NCBI RefSeq assembly: GCF_032062135.1
Contig: NC_092859.1
Coordinates: 107,725,473-107,789,472, forward strand
Reading direction: 5' to 3'
DNA: 64,000 nucleotides
Source of the DNA: Pyxicephalus adspersus
Taxonomy: Eukaryota > Chordata > Amphibia > Anura > Pyxicephalidae
The notes below the pieces were generated by a model. The model saw only the letters and a list, made by a program, of their open reading frames with translations. It was not told the DNA's origin and ran no database searches. Positions 37,322 to 48,912 of the stretch are shown here, piece by piece; within the stretch, counting starts at the first letter, position 1; each line of letters begins with the position of its first letter. A program made the translations under genes and the position numbers.

Positions 37322-37470
37322 TGAGGGGTGCACAACAGGTGGATCGCAACCTGTAGATCGCAAAGGGAACACAAGTAGATCCCAGAGCCCTGCCTTTCAA
37401 AATAAACTCTACCGCCCACGGGAGTTATTAAGTCCAAGTTTTTATGATTGGTAGATCATTTTGACTTGGT
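37322..37470. mobile_element. hAT-like relic
   Basis: GAGGGGTGCACAACAGG then TGGATCGCAACCTGTAGATC and a later GGTAGATCATTTTGACTTGG resemble the ends of hAT miniatures that begin CAGGGGTGxxCAA. The right terminus is not clear and no target duplication was found. Confidence 0.4.
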
Positions 37471-39269
37471 CATTTTTAATCCAAACGATTTTAGGCTAAA
37501 TGGTGTTGATATTGACAAATTCCTTTCCATATAGGGTCTGTAATAGTGATAGTTTAGACATTTGTAAAGGTTAATGTGAATGTCTTGATATTTTACATTC
37601 TAGTAGTCTATGAATAAATAAGAATAATTAGCTTTCTCCATATGCAGTTGTATAATATTGAAGCTTGTTTTCTTATCATATAGTATACTTACATCTATGT
37701 TATAGAACCTATTATCATTTAAAGTTGATGGTGCAACGTTCAGACCTGCAGTGCTAATAAAGAATTTTGTTAATTGCAAAATATTACTGCACTTGAGGAA
37801 GTTTTCTGTTTCATTTTATTTCGTAATTTTCATTTTAATCATACAAATAAATCAAAACAAGCCAATATCTATAAAAATCTCACAAATCATCCTTAATATA
37901 ATAATATACATCATAACTATATAACAGATATACAATACAATCTTCTAATTTCTTTAGTTATATATATCTATCTTAACCCCCTTAACCCCATAAATTCTAA
38001 TACTTCTCATTTCAGATTACTGCTTAATCTCTATCTCTTTTCAAGTTTTCTTACTTGTCCCATCACTATTGCCTCCAATGAGTCTCAGGATGTTTTTTGG
38101 GTAGTTTACAGTTAATAGATTGTTGATCTACACTAGATCAGGAGGCTATTATAAATAAAAGTGTTTCTCTCTTTTGTTCATTAGGCCGCCAGCTCATAGA
38201 CAGGATAGAGATGGAATGTGGAGCAATTAGGATATGATAATAGCATGTCTCTAGATCATACTAGTAAGCTTTCCTCTAGTTCAGAGAGGGGAAATATTCC
38301 TATAAAAGAAGTGTCAGTAAAACGTACAATTTAAAAATGAAGGATCTTCCTGCATTTGTTCTCTTAAAAATTCTTTTGGCCCCGATGCAATATAAACGAG
38401 CGGAAGATGAAAAGAGCCGCTGGGATTTCTGCATAGCACTTATCACAGGAGGGTATTCAGGGCAGGGTGTTCCTAGGGGAACTGCAATGTACTTTTTAAC
38501 ACAAAGAAGACAAGGTCACAGCAGAGTCCCAGCAGTTGCTTCTAACAATTCTCAATATGCCAGAATGCTTTCTTGCCAAGAAGTTAGCGCTCACTGGAGT
38601 CTATAGAAAATGACATTCCTGTTGACTAAACACTATTGTCCAAGAACAAAATGTTGCCTGGTAGAGATAAGCAGTTTCCTGACTGAAAACTGTCAATACG
38701 GCATATTATTATGAGCCATGCATTGTCCCTCTTGTTTAAACTCTAATCCCATTTTTTAAGCTTGTATTCATGTTTCACGCCCTACGGTTCACATTTTCAC
38801 TTCTTAAATTATATGTTTCCAAAGAATCCAACCTATTAATTCACTAATGAGCCTCTACCATTGGAAATCCAATTCGTACTGCTGGGGAAATATCCACTCT
38901 TTACCTCCTGGCTATAAAGTCCTTTAACTAGCTCTCCACCAAAATGTGAAAAGAAAACGGGTGTGGATTGGTTGAATGCCTATTATATATCCATGGATAA
39001 TTTTCTAATTAGACCTAAAAAGCATTAAAGTTTAAAAAGTTGTAAAAAAATGGACTGTGGTTTAAAAAACTACTGCTGATTTACAGGATTTTAGTCTATA
39101 GTCATGCCCCTGCCATAGTCTAAGGGTATTTTATATTTCACCATTTTTTTTTCAAGTTTTTAGGAATAGGGTAAAGGATAATATAGTACAAGCAATAATA
39201 TTACAAATACCAAAATAACATTGAGGCAATACTCTAAGGTTATTTAGGCGGAAGCCAGTTAACCTACCA

Positions 39270-39345
39270 GTATGCTTTTTAGATGGTGGGTGGGTAAACC
39301 CATGCAAACACCAGGAGATCACGCAAATGCAAATAGACTTCCAGC
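39270..39345 (-). mobile_element. SINE body fragment, minus orientation
   Basis: AAACCCATGCAAACACCAGG followed by AGATCACGCAAATGCAAAT is the complement of the body block TTTGCATATTCTCCTTGTG...TTTGTATGCTTTTCC in the SINE at 43278-43635. Confidence 0.5.
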
Positions 39346-39455
39346 AAAGACAGATATGAATGATACAACTGCTTTCTTTTTTTAATGTGAGTGCAATATT
39401 GATATACACTACTAAGTTTGTGTGTAAGGCTCATGTGCCTTGTTGTTCACCTTTA

Positions 39456-39472
39456 TTATTATTATTATTATT
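39456..39472. repeat. ATT trinucleotide repeat
   Basis: Five to six ATT units. No adjoining SINE tail was recognised. Confidence 0.8.
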
Positions 39473-41320
39473 TATGCCCCTGCATTGATACCTAAAGTGT
39501 CACAATCATACAGGTTCAGAGAAATACCCAACACACCAAATCTGGCCTCCACTACTTGCTTACTACTTGATTTTTACAATTACCATGAAAATGTATTGGA
39601 TATACACTATAAATTCATTTTTGACATCCAGACTCTCAAGAACTTTGTCCTAGATATGACAGCTCCTAGTCAAATAGCTATAGACTGTATTATCGTGAAA
39701 TTTAATTACACAATACTGCTGACTGATGTAAATGCATATGATGGCATGCCATCGTAGACATTCTCTCTCTTCTGTTAATGTGACTAATACAAAAAAATAG
39801 CTTTTTTATTCATTGCATTGCACGGAAGGAATGAAGGAGCAAGGGGAATCGTCAAAATGACCATTCTCTGTTTTATACTCTTGCTCAAAATTCTTAAGGT
39901 ACAGCTTGTGGGGAAAGAGGTATACCCATACATAAAAGTTATTAGGAAATGTATTTCAGATAAACATATGTTGGGTTTTCTCCCATTTAGGAAAATTACT
40001 CATAGTCCTGTTGTGTGTCCAATTTTGTGTATTCCCATATTATTCATATCCTAAAAAGGCATTTGGGCATCTTCTTTAACAATAAATGTATAACAATAAA
40101 AATATATGCTAAAACATAATTTCTGTTCATAAATATATACTATAATTTAAACAAATTCTTCTAATTAGAGCATGTTTCTTCTTCTGTGTATAACCATAGT
40201 CCAGTATAATGTGTAATTAGGAAGATTGTAGGTTGCCGTTATACCATGCTTGTGAGTGATGTAGGTCCGCACTTCTCATTTCTTTTATATTGTGTCCCTG
40301 CCTGGTCAGAAAATGGAATACTGCCACAATGAATCAGAGGATCCCCTGGTTACCAGTGTCAATGACCTTGATGAGAAGGTGCAATTTCAACTGTGGGATG
40401 TTTTAATAAAGGGGCTTATAATACCTCAAGAGGTTGTTAATTAAATCAGAACCATGAAAGAACAGAGCCACCATTGTCTTTCTCTGGGAAGCAGCTTCAG
40501 CCGTGTGGACCTGTTGAGAGAAAAAGGAAAGGGATTCAGGGAGGGGAAAAGCAAATTAATGTCATTCGCTGCTGCTTGGAGCTTTTCATGGGAACGCGGC
40601 ATCCTGTATTCCTCAATAGTCACTGTTCGGGTTTTTGAAGTTCATTGACCATCTTGCACTGCAGCATCAATGCACTTACTGCTAGGCAGTCCTGAAAAGC
40701 AACATTCCTACAGGGGACCAGCAGTGTCAGTATTACTGACTACTGTATGGGAAAGTTAAAACAAAAGTGACCTTTACTGAGATACAGTAAAGTTTTCATT
40801 ACAATTTAGTTTTTTACAATTTTTTTTCAGTTCTCCCTTAATTGTTCTGTAGCTGCATTTCCTATGTATATAAATATGCCAGAAAAAAGTATTTATTAAA
40901 AAAAATAGTTATTTAAGCAGTTATTTATCATGCTTTATAATAATAAAAAAAATTATAATTTATCATTGCCAATATAATGCCACCTACAGCATACTTCTCC
41001 ACTGACTACAACTATGCCCATGCACTTCACTGGCCCTCTTCTCCACAAACCATCACTGTACCTACCTAATTCTGCATGCATCGCCAGTATCAAGACCAGT
41101 TTTAGATAAATCCGGGTCCTGTGTAAGGATCAATTTTGGACTGGCTGAACTTTCCCAGGCCATTTGACACAACCTACATCACAGGGTATGTACCACTCCG
41201 CTACCTTCCTCTTGATGCCTAGTGGAACCGTTGTCAGGTGCCCAGGATGCCTGTAAATACCAGTCCAGACTGTTAAACTTTCCCCAATTTATTCAAAATT
41301 AAGAAAAAAAAGTTTTTGCG

Positions 41321-41392
41321 GAGATTATTATTATTATTAAACAGGATTTATATAGCGCCAACATATTACGCAGCACTGTACATTAATTGGAG
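41321..41392 (-). mobile_element. SINE 3' tail, minus orientation
   Basis: ATTATTATTATTATTAAACA, then GGATTTATATAGCGCC, AACATATTACGCAGC and ACTGTACATTAATTGG. These are the same blocks as the first part of 52864-53112. Only the 3' tail is present, as expected for 5'-truncated retrotransposition. Confidence 0.8.
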
Positions 41393-41712
41393 ATTCTTTC
41401 CAAGTGGCTTTCATTTAGGGTCAAGTTCATAGTTTATAACACCATTTTTGGGAATGCAAAATGTTGTCTGTAGGAGTAAAAATGTCCCATTGTGGTCCAC
41501 TATGGTTCTTTATGGGGTCAATTTATTAAGCAGAGAATTTGACAATCCACTAACATTCTCTGGTGGAGAATCTTTAAGGTCCATTTGTTTTCGATAGCAG
41601 TGATTGATTCTCCACCAGTGAATATTTGGTGAAAGTCATATTCACTGTTTTTATACATAGAGGCCCATTTGTTTGTTTGACTTTGGCAGGGGCGTGCAGC
41701 TATACATTGCTA

Positions 41713-41995
41713 CTATCTGTCGACAATCTGGCATGTGTACAGCCCACGTCGTTCATCATCCGTGGATCCGTCCTGGCGGATCCACAGACGATGAACAACG
41801 AGCGATCCTAATGTAAGAGAGGGGGGAGAGCACACAGCAGGGTGCCGCTCCGTCGCTCTACCCCTCCCCTCTCCATAGAGCAGAACGGTGCTGTATGTAC
41901 AGCACTCGTTCATGCATCGTGCGGTTCTTATCGTTGGAAAGGATTGTGAAAGATCCTTTCCAACGACAAGAATTGCAAGTGTGTATGCGGCTTAA
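41713..41995 (-). mobile_element. TTAA-flanked MITE family E, copy 2
   Basis: It is the reverse complement of the element at 18448-18785 over most of its length: TGGATCCGTCCTGGCGGATC, GGTGCCGCTCCGTCGCTC, AGCACTCGTTCATGCATCG, and the end GTGTGTATGCGGC followed by TTAA (41992-41995). Its perfect hairpin at 41931-41966 (TCGTTGGAAAGGAT and complement) corresponds to 18478-18513. The left terminus is lost or rearranged after the CTATCTGTCGACAATC block, so that border is approximate. Confidence 0.8.
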
Positions 41996-43277
41996 ATTGA
42001 ATAGTCTCCACAATTAGGGATTGGCTTGCTGTGGTTCATAGTTATACCTCTTTCTGTATATCTTACCATCATCCCTGTAACCTATTTTTGTAATGTTGTC
42101 TTACATGTTTTATTTATCAGTGTCTCTCCATACCATTGTTAACCCTATTCATTAGTCTTATACATACATAAATAATCCATTCAGCTGTCACAGCAGATTA
42201 GATATAAAGGCCTATATTTCTGCAGTGCCAAAAATACCTCTTTGCTGGATCAGCCACCGGAAATCCTTTTTTTTCAGGATTTCAGTTCCTCGTGGCATAT
42301 TTTAAAACTACATATAGCAGAACTGACAGCTCTGTGAACAAGGGGAATTTATCACACTTGACAGATTCATCTCTTGCCTTTTCCTGAATATAGATATTTT
42401 GAGTACTGTATGGCTTCTCTTTGTATGTTTACATAGATGAACGAGATATGTTGGTAATACATGGTCAAATCTTTCAGAGATAATAATAAAAGATCCATTT
42501 ATAGATGTCTCCAGTTGAAGAACTGACTTCTCTAGCAATCATATTTTCTTTTGCTTTTTTTAATGTGAAAAGATCATTTTTCTTTTCTGTTGACATTGGC
42601 TTTTTGGGAAAGTTTCTCATGAAAAACAATAATTAATGTTCTCTGCAGTTTGACTGCACATATTTTAGTGTTTCTGGATGCTTTCAATTTGTTGGCTGCC
42701 TGTAAAATACCTGATCATCAGAAATAATATCCAAGTTTTTATTGTTTAGTGATAAAAATTGTAAGAGGCTTTCAGTCAAGAATTTGAAATAAAGTCTTTA
42801 AAAATGCATAAAGTTTATATTTAACCTACTCAGACTTTGTAATGCTGATCAGCACTTCTTGCACACTTCACAACCAGACCGGTGACACCTATTCCTGTTC
42901 AGGAATTCTGATTTGTGGCTTCATATAATATCTTCCCACCTCCAGTTTAATTGTTGGATAATAAACTGGCAATTTTGCCTCGGTCCAATGAGCAGGAAAC
43001 TGGATTAGGAAAACTGCAATGGTATGCCAGGAAGAACCTGAGTGATTTTACTAACTACCTGTATATATCACAAGAATAGTTGGGCAAAAGTACAAATTCT
43101 GTGGCATATATCTATTTGGGTTGTGTTCAGCAATTAGCCTGAAGTTCTATTTAAACAAATGTTTACCTTTTTTTCCTAAAAGAGAAAGATCATTTTGAGT
43201 TCACAAAATAATTTGATTTATGGAAAAGTTTGCAGTGGGTTTGGATTAATGACATATTCTTTCAAAACGTATGCAGA

Positions 43278-43635
43278 GTTGGCACAATGGCTAGACTCTT
43301 GTCTTTGCATATCTAGGTCTCAGGTTCCAATCTCAGTAACAACACTATCCATGTGGAGTTTGCATATTCTCCTTGTGTTTGTATGCTTTTCCTCTGGCCA
43401 CTCTAGTTTCCTTCAATATCCCCAAAAATATGCAATTAGGTTCATTGGTTTCCTCTATGAAATTGTCTTTAGACTGTGGTAATGACATATGACTATGGTA
43501 GGGACATATGACTATGGTAGGGACATTAGATTGTGAGCATCTCTGAGTGACAGCTAGTGACATAACCTTGGACTTTGTTAAGTGCAACATAATATTTCTG
43601 TGCTGTAAAAATACAAGATAATAATAAAAATGAGT
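43278..43635 (+). mobile_element. Near-complete tRNA-derived SINE
   Basis: The head GTTGGCACAATGGCTAGACT and the block GGTTCCAATC (43323-43332) resemble tRNA-type A and B boxes of an RNA polymerase III promoter. The body follows (GTGGAGTTTGCATATTCTCC, GGTTCATTGGTTTCCTC, ACATTAGATTGTGAGC), then the tail (GTGCAACATAATATTTCTG) and an AATAATAA run. An internal 19-base unit GACATATGACTATGGTAGG is tandemly doubled near 43484-43524. This is the only copy in the window with both head and tail, and it gives the orientation of the others. The head differs from functional consensus, so activity is unlikely. Confidence 0.75.
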
Positions 43636-44104
43636 ATACATACAAACATGGCTCAATGAGTAAGAATGTAGGTTTAAATTAAAAAAGTCTACAAGGTTCA
43701 CATCGTTTTACTGATAATCTAAGCGTCTCTTACCATTTGGTATAGTCACTAGACCTACTGAAGTTGAAAAAAAAAAAAATTTAAACCTCATCTCGTTCTA
43801 ATTTAAATGTTCTTTATATATTGTTTATCCAAACGATCCTTACTGTGTGAATCTTATAATGTTATGAAATGAAATCAGTGGTATGTGGGATGTTCTAGTT
43901 GGCAGATTACACGTTAAAAAGTTTATTGTAACCCCCCTTTCTGAGTCGGAGGATCTGGGCAAAGTAGCTTTCCATGTCACAGTATAACAGAGGCCTTTGA
44001 AGTACAGCCACAGGAGGAGTGGAGCCCTGCACGCTACATTATACAGCTTAGAGCAGCTGTTTCTCTGTATACTCACAACATCTTTCTCTCTTTATGTTTT
44101 ACAG

Positions 44105-44161
44105 GAATTGATAGATGTTGACAGTGAGGTTGTTTTTGAACTGGCAGCATACATTCTGCAG
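44105..44161 (+). CDS. FRMD4A: FRMD4A exon: ELIDVDSEVVFELAAYILQ, start of F2 lobe
   Basis: This 57-base exon encodes exactly 19 residues, ELIDVDSEVVFELAAYILQ, in phase 0 at both ends. It is the first helical stretch of the acyl-CoA-binding-protein-like F2 lobe. Human FRMD4A reads the same except Ser for the first Ala of AAYILQ (from memory). The acceptor TTTTACAG ends at 44104 and the donor GTAAGA starts at 44162. The reading frame stays open into flanking intron on both sides, giving a 67-codon open frame at 43997-44200 that is not a separate gene. Confidence 0.95.
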
Positions 44162-45305
44162 GTAAGAAACTTTTCTTCACATTATCTTACATGTGAATAA
44201 TATGTAATCATCAAAGCAGATAATCAGATCTCAACGTGTGTGCCTAAAGTCATACATACATGCATACATTTAAAACACTTAGGGGTACAGACTGTACCCT
44301 AAAATAAAGGTGTAGTTACCAAAGGCAGCAGACATGTTTCAGTTTGCTGATGTGTATGTATATTTGTAACCATCAGAAAACCTTCCCATAACTGCCTATC
44401 TTATATGGAGCTGACAATGTTCTAGCCTCCAGTGTTTATTGCAATGCACTCCAAAGAAAGTAGTGCTGCCGAGTTAAGCTGTAATTAATGGTAACCACAA
44501 TTTACTTGTCCCCCTTCAGCCCTACTGACACTGCAGGGAGCACTGGGGTATAGCATGGGGGTACAGTTGAGTGTTGTCTTTCAGCTGGATACAAGTAAAT
44601 GTATATATTTATACTATGGAAGCTTCACAAACGCCTGTCCCATCCCTGCTTTTTAAGGTACAATCTAAACCATTAAATATTAGGTCAATAGAGAGCCCAG
44701 TTGTAATATTTCCCCAGTCTGCAACAACCCAGTGTTCCCCTGATACCAACAAATAGCATTCTACAGCATTTTCAACATATTAATTAGTATTATGTAAGAA
44801 GTTAAAAGGCACAATGTAAATTAACTACTTTATTGCTAATACAAAAGAAAATGTAGAAATGTACATTGGCAAGTCACTTACTGCTCATTGTGATTAATGT
44901 AAATTGCAGAAAGGTACGGCATTTTTGGTGTAGGTGTTTCCATTCAATCCTAATTCTGCTTTTGAATCAACAGTTTTATTTTGGCTAAGGAAGATATTTG
45001 ACTAGCTAAAATTATATCCCAGTTAAACAAGAGGAAAAGTCTTGAGCAAGCACCATCCTGTTTTTATTGTGACGTCATCAAGTTAATATAACTTAAAACC
45101 CAACAAAAAAATGCCACCACGAAACACAGTAATTATAGCGGCTAAACAGAAACAGCAGGAAAAAAGTTCTACAGAGCAGCCTTTGGGTACATTGTGGGGC
45201 AGACATAAAGTTGTATGTACTATGAATGAATTATAATTTGTGCAAAATAGTAAAAGAGATATGTTTAATGGTAATGAGAGGTAATGTTCAGTATATGTAT
45301 GTATG

Positions 45306-45951
45306 TTAAAGAGGAACTAAAATCAAAACTGCCAAAAAAAAAATACACTTACCTTTAATCCTGCAGGGCAGTCCAATCCCTCTGCTATCTTCGTCTCTTC
45401 TTCCGGTTCTTCATCCTACGTCACCCAACCCAGGCATGAGATCGGGTGACGTAGGATGAAAAAAAAATTGCACATGCGTGAGGTTGGCAAATTTTTTCTC
45501 TTTACGCAAAAAAGCTCCTTCTGCGCATGCCCGAGATGCTCCATGCTCAAGAGCCTTTGTGTTCCCATTCATTCTCCACCACCTAGGCCAGGGGTCGGTA
45601 AGGAACCAGGGGGCATTAGGAACTACCAGAGCCGGTGCCGCCTCCTTGCTGTTGCTCCCCTATTTTACTGTTGATACTTCCGCCGCCGCGGTGCATATGG
45701 TGGAGAGGGATTTCACTTCAGGGGGCGTTCCCTGGTGGTGGGCTGAGCCATTTGGGCAAGACTCAGAGTCCAGCCTAGTGTGCTCCTGCCCACCCCTGAA
45801 ATGGCCTAGTGGCCATAGGGGGCAATGCTACACCATTTTTTTTTCAAAGGGTGTGGCACTTAAAAAAAAAACAAACAGAATTTTTACCTTACATAAAAGG
45901 ATTGTCCACACTTTTATGTAATGTGAAAGTTCTGAGTTTAGGTACACTTAA
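45306..45951 (-). mobile_element. TTAA-flanked MITE family D, copy 2, with nested insert
   Basis: It is bounded by TTAA (45306-45309 and 45948-45951), with ends AGAGGAACTAAAATC and (reversed) AGTGTACCTAAACTCAG, the latter identical to the left end of the copy at 16679. An inverted repeat with perfect 16-base arms TCATCCTACGTCACCC lies at 45411-45426 and 45444-45459. A GC-rich hAT-like insert occupies about 45589-45814. The 147-codon open frame (45478-45921) crosses the MITE and insert borders and is not a gene. Confidence 0.75.
45589..45814 (+). mobile_element. hAT-like insert nested in the TTAA element
   Basis: It starts CAGGGGTCGGTAAGG, the typical hAT end sequence, and its 3' part GCCTAGTGTGCTCCTGCC, ACCCCTGAAATGGCCTAG is shared with 2677-3199. 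The terminal AGTTTGCAAACCC is missing, so it is truncated at the right end. It is the most GC- and CpG-rich stretch of the window (CCGCCGCCGCGG at about 45680). Confidence 0.6.
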
Positions 45952-46034
45952 AGTACTATATATCTTTATGTGTGTTTATTTGTATGTATAGTACTATATA
46001 TGTATGTATGTATATTTGTATGCATAGTGCTATA

Positions 46035-46075
46035 GCTATATAAATATATATATATATATATTTATTTATTTTTTT
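46035..46075. repeat. TA and TTTA low-complexity run
   Basis: About ten TA units followed by TTTATTTATTTTTTTG, next to imperfect TATG/TGTA repeats from about 45958. Confidence 0.85.
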
Positions 46076-46288
46076 GAATATATATTTTTAAATATGCTTA
46101 GAACTCTCTATGGAGTACATACACATAACTGCATCAGGGAAGAAAAGGCCTATCTTAATTTCTTCTATCGGTTTATGTAAGGTTTCTTTTAGGCAAAGGC
46201 AATCAAAAGGCTTACAACAACTTTTTGTCCTAGAAAGACCAGTATCCAGTTGAAAAAGCTTGTAGTAGTCACAGTAAATTAGACTTGA

Positions 46289-46331
46289 TTTGTTCATGTT
46301 TGCCACTCATTTGTTCATTTTTGCCACTCAT
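46289..46331. repeat. Tandem duplication, 21-base unit
   Basis: TTTGTTCATGTTTGCCACTCA is followed directly by TTTGTTCATTTTTGCCACTCA; one base differs. Confidence 0.9.
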
Positions 46332-48618
46332 CAAAACATGTTGAAGAATACCTAAGACAAATGAAAACCTTAATCAATGAATTGCTATTCCAAGACGCGT
46401 AATGTGGGAGCACTCTATATTGAATGTTAGTTTTTAAAATAAAGTTTTTTTTTAATAAAAGTAATGAAAAAAATTCATTTTAAACATGTAAACTTGCAGA
46501 CGTGACCTATGGCAAATTGGAATGATAGAATCAAGAGAAACGTGGACTAAGACTCACATTCCCATTGAAATTAACACCCCTTTTAATTCTATCTTATATG
46601 GTTACAAGTGTCTTCTTTTATTAACTTTTCTTGTAAGTGGTTCTGAATGAATATAGCAAGTTTGGGAAGAGCCATGCAACAAGATAGTATACTATTGCTG
46701 AAGAGACACACAAAGTATCAGCGGAAATCTAGTGTTGCTAAGTGACATTTTTATGTTTTTTGTCAGAGGGAGACATTATAATTAAAGACAAACAGATCAG
46801 GGATAAAAGCATCCTAGCAACTCACTAAGCATTAAGTAACATTACATGGGAATATAAAGTGGGACTGAATAGCCTCTGGCATGCATGGATTTTCTGCATC
46901 ATTAAATCAGAGGCTTTCATTTAACCGTGATCCTGTCCCTTCCCCCACACTACAAATTGTTAATGTTTTAGTGATATTAACACAGGACAGCTAGCACAAC
47001 TTTCCTAAACTTCTAGCAGTGGACTCCTTAACCACCATTCCATGGATGTTCAAACAATCCACTTTCAAGGCCTTGGGAAAGTTGACTGTGTCACAAGCTG
47101 ACTTAGCAGGAAGTCTTCCTGAATAACAAAACATGGGGTCCTTGACTGAGGGAATTTTTTAGACTTGTTTTCAAGATGTGAATCCCTTGGATTGGTACTT
47201 GAAACATTTTATTCCCTTACCTTATTTTACAATGTGTCCACAGAATGTTAGTATAATAGCATTGCTAATATGAATCTACTTTATTTTTCTAAAATGCCTT
47301 TATTATGCTTTTGTAGGTACCTAAAAATATCACTAACTTTAAAATGTACGCATAGCCAAAACTTATTTAGTTTTGGATAATGTATGGAAGGGTATCCTGT
47401 TAGGAGGAAGTTTTGGCATTACACACACTTTGACCTCTGACTGTAACCATTGAGATAATTATTAATTATGGGTCAACTGTATGGGAAGTCAGAATAACAG
47501 ATCAAACTGTAATACAACTCAGTATTTGAAATGAATTTGATTTTTAGTTTAGTGTTAAACTATTTGCAGGAATTAATGCATAAATACATTTGTGTAACAA
47601 TGTTGCTGGAATTTTTTACTTGAACCTTCTGTACTTATTACTACTACCTGATGCAGGTACTACCTTACATGCAGGCAAATTAAGCCTATTGATATTCGAC
47701 AGTTCTCCTACTTATTACCTATTATATGGCAAATACAAGGTTTTCTTTAGCTGCCTGCAGAGCAAATGAAACCCTGGGAAGAAATGTATCTATTATAAGC
47801 CTGCCAATTAATGGAAGCCAGAGAGGAATTTAAAACATTGTGAAATGGCTTACTACTGTCAATTTTTGAATGCAGCTCAGCACAAACAAGTGAATTCACA
47901 TTTCTCTTTTAGTTATTTTGCTTTTCTTTAGAATCCACAGAGCACATAACAAACAATTGCTTTCCTAAGGAAACATTTCAGTGGCTGTACTAACAGCCAA
48001 AAGAAACAAATGCAACAATTGAGTGTGCAGCAGGCAGACAACAAAGGAAACAGGGACTTTTGGAAGAGTTTAGAGCCCTGTTGCCCTAAAGGATTAAGAA
48101 TATTATATACCGTGGGATTTAATAAAATAATGTGTATAAGAACCTATATGCAAAGTATTTTTAAGCATTTATTTATCATTATGGCTGATGCAAGACCTAT
48201 CAAGTTTGTGAATAAATGCCCATTCTAAAAAAAATTTTGAGGGCTGAAATGTTACTTTTCATAAATGTACATAATTGAAAGTCTTTCTGTCCTAATTTAG
48301 TGGTTTAGGTGACTCTAAATGCCTTACTAAACACACTACTTAAACAGATTTCTTTCTTATCTTAGCCTAAGACACCAAAAACAACAACAAATTCTCGTTT
48401 AAATTACTTATGGGTCTTATTTTATAAGAAACTGTGTAATGATAGGGACTTCACAGTAAATGCATCTTAACAGAAAGTCTTCATCACACTTTTATATATT
48501 TCAAGGGGGAAAATATATATTCACATATAAAGGATATAAAAGACAATATGCAAATATTTAGGAACAATATAAATAATTATTTTCAGAATTACTAAATCTC
48601 ATTTCTTTCTTTTTTTAG

Positions 48619-48641
48619 GAGGCAAAGGGAGACTTTTCAAG
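48619..48641 (+). CDS. FRMD4A: FRMD4A microexon: EAKGDFS plus split Ser
   Basis: This 23-base microexon encodes EAKGDFS and the first two bases (AG) of a Ser codon finished by the T at 61503. The peptide EAKGDFSS is diagnostic of the FRMD4 family F2 lobe. The acceptor lies after a strong pyrimidine run (TTTCTTTCTTTTTTTAG, ending 48618) and the donor is GTATGA at 48642. The entry phase is 0 and the exit phase is 2. It is far too short for an open-reading-frame search, but phase and sequence fit both neighbours exactly. Skipping it would shift the downstream frame, so it should be constitutive. The following intron is about 12.9 kb. Confidence 0.92.
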
Positions 48642-48726
48642 GTATGATTATATTACAATTGTTGCATAAGTAATATTGTAAACATGATTGTATGTTGTTT
48701 TTGTATGTTGTTTTAGTTAAATCAAG

Positions 48727-48912
48727 GACTGGCTTGCACCTGCCTCTTTAATGCACGATTTTGTGCTGCTCCCTAGCGGCTTGTATATATAAGCCTGTAT
48801 TTATTCCCTATGGGTCTGCCACTACAGGTAGCGTCTCCCCAAGTAGCAGTTTTCCAGGTGGAAGGAAGCGGTAAACACACCACAACCTCACTTCCAGTAT
48901 GAATTAGCCCTT
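48727..48912. mobile_element. MITE family C, copy 2
   Basis: It shares in order GCACCTGCCTCTTTAATGCAC, CAGCCTGTATTTATTCC-like blocks, GGAAGCGGTAAACACACC, CCTCACTTCCAGTATGAA and TTAGCCC with the element at 29040-29293, in the same orientation. It lies only about 90 bases after the microexon donor. Confidence 0.65.

Larger units (their letters stand above)
36124..44104 (+). other. FRMD4A intron of about 8.0 kb
   Basis: This intron has donor GTAATA and acceptor TTTTACAG, phase 0. It holds a long TA tract (36750-36811), a hAT-like relic (37322-37470), SINE pieces (39270-39345, 41321-41392), a TTAA-flanked element copy (41713-41995) and a near-complete SINE (43278-43635). 37860-37990 is unusually C-rich and G-poor on this strand. 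38330-38640 and 40290-40760 are more GC-balanced than their surroundings. No other gene is visible. Confidence 0.85.
44162..48618 (+). other. FRMD4A intron of about 4.5 kb before the microexon
   Basis: This intron has donor GTAAGA and acceptor TTTTTTTAG, phase 0. It contains a TTAA-flanked element with a nested hAT-like insert (45306-45951), a TA/TTTA low-complexity run (46035-46075) and a 21-base tandem duplication (46289-46331). The rest (44163-45305, 46332-48618) shows no gene, RNA or recognisable repeat. Confidence 0.85.

Noticed and set aside
43345..43701. 118-codon minus-strand open frame
   Set aside because: It is antisense to a SINE; no protein similarity is recognised.
43997..44200. 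67-codon open frame including ELIDVDSEVVFELAAYILQ
   Set aside because: Only 44105-44161 is coding; the sides are intron with consensus splice sites, so this is read-through of an exon and not a small gene.
45478..45921. 147-codon open frame, the longest in the window
   Set aside because: It crosses the borders of a TTAA MITE and its nested hAT-like insert, ends in low-complexity sequence and resembles no protein I know.
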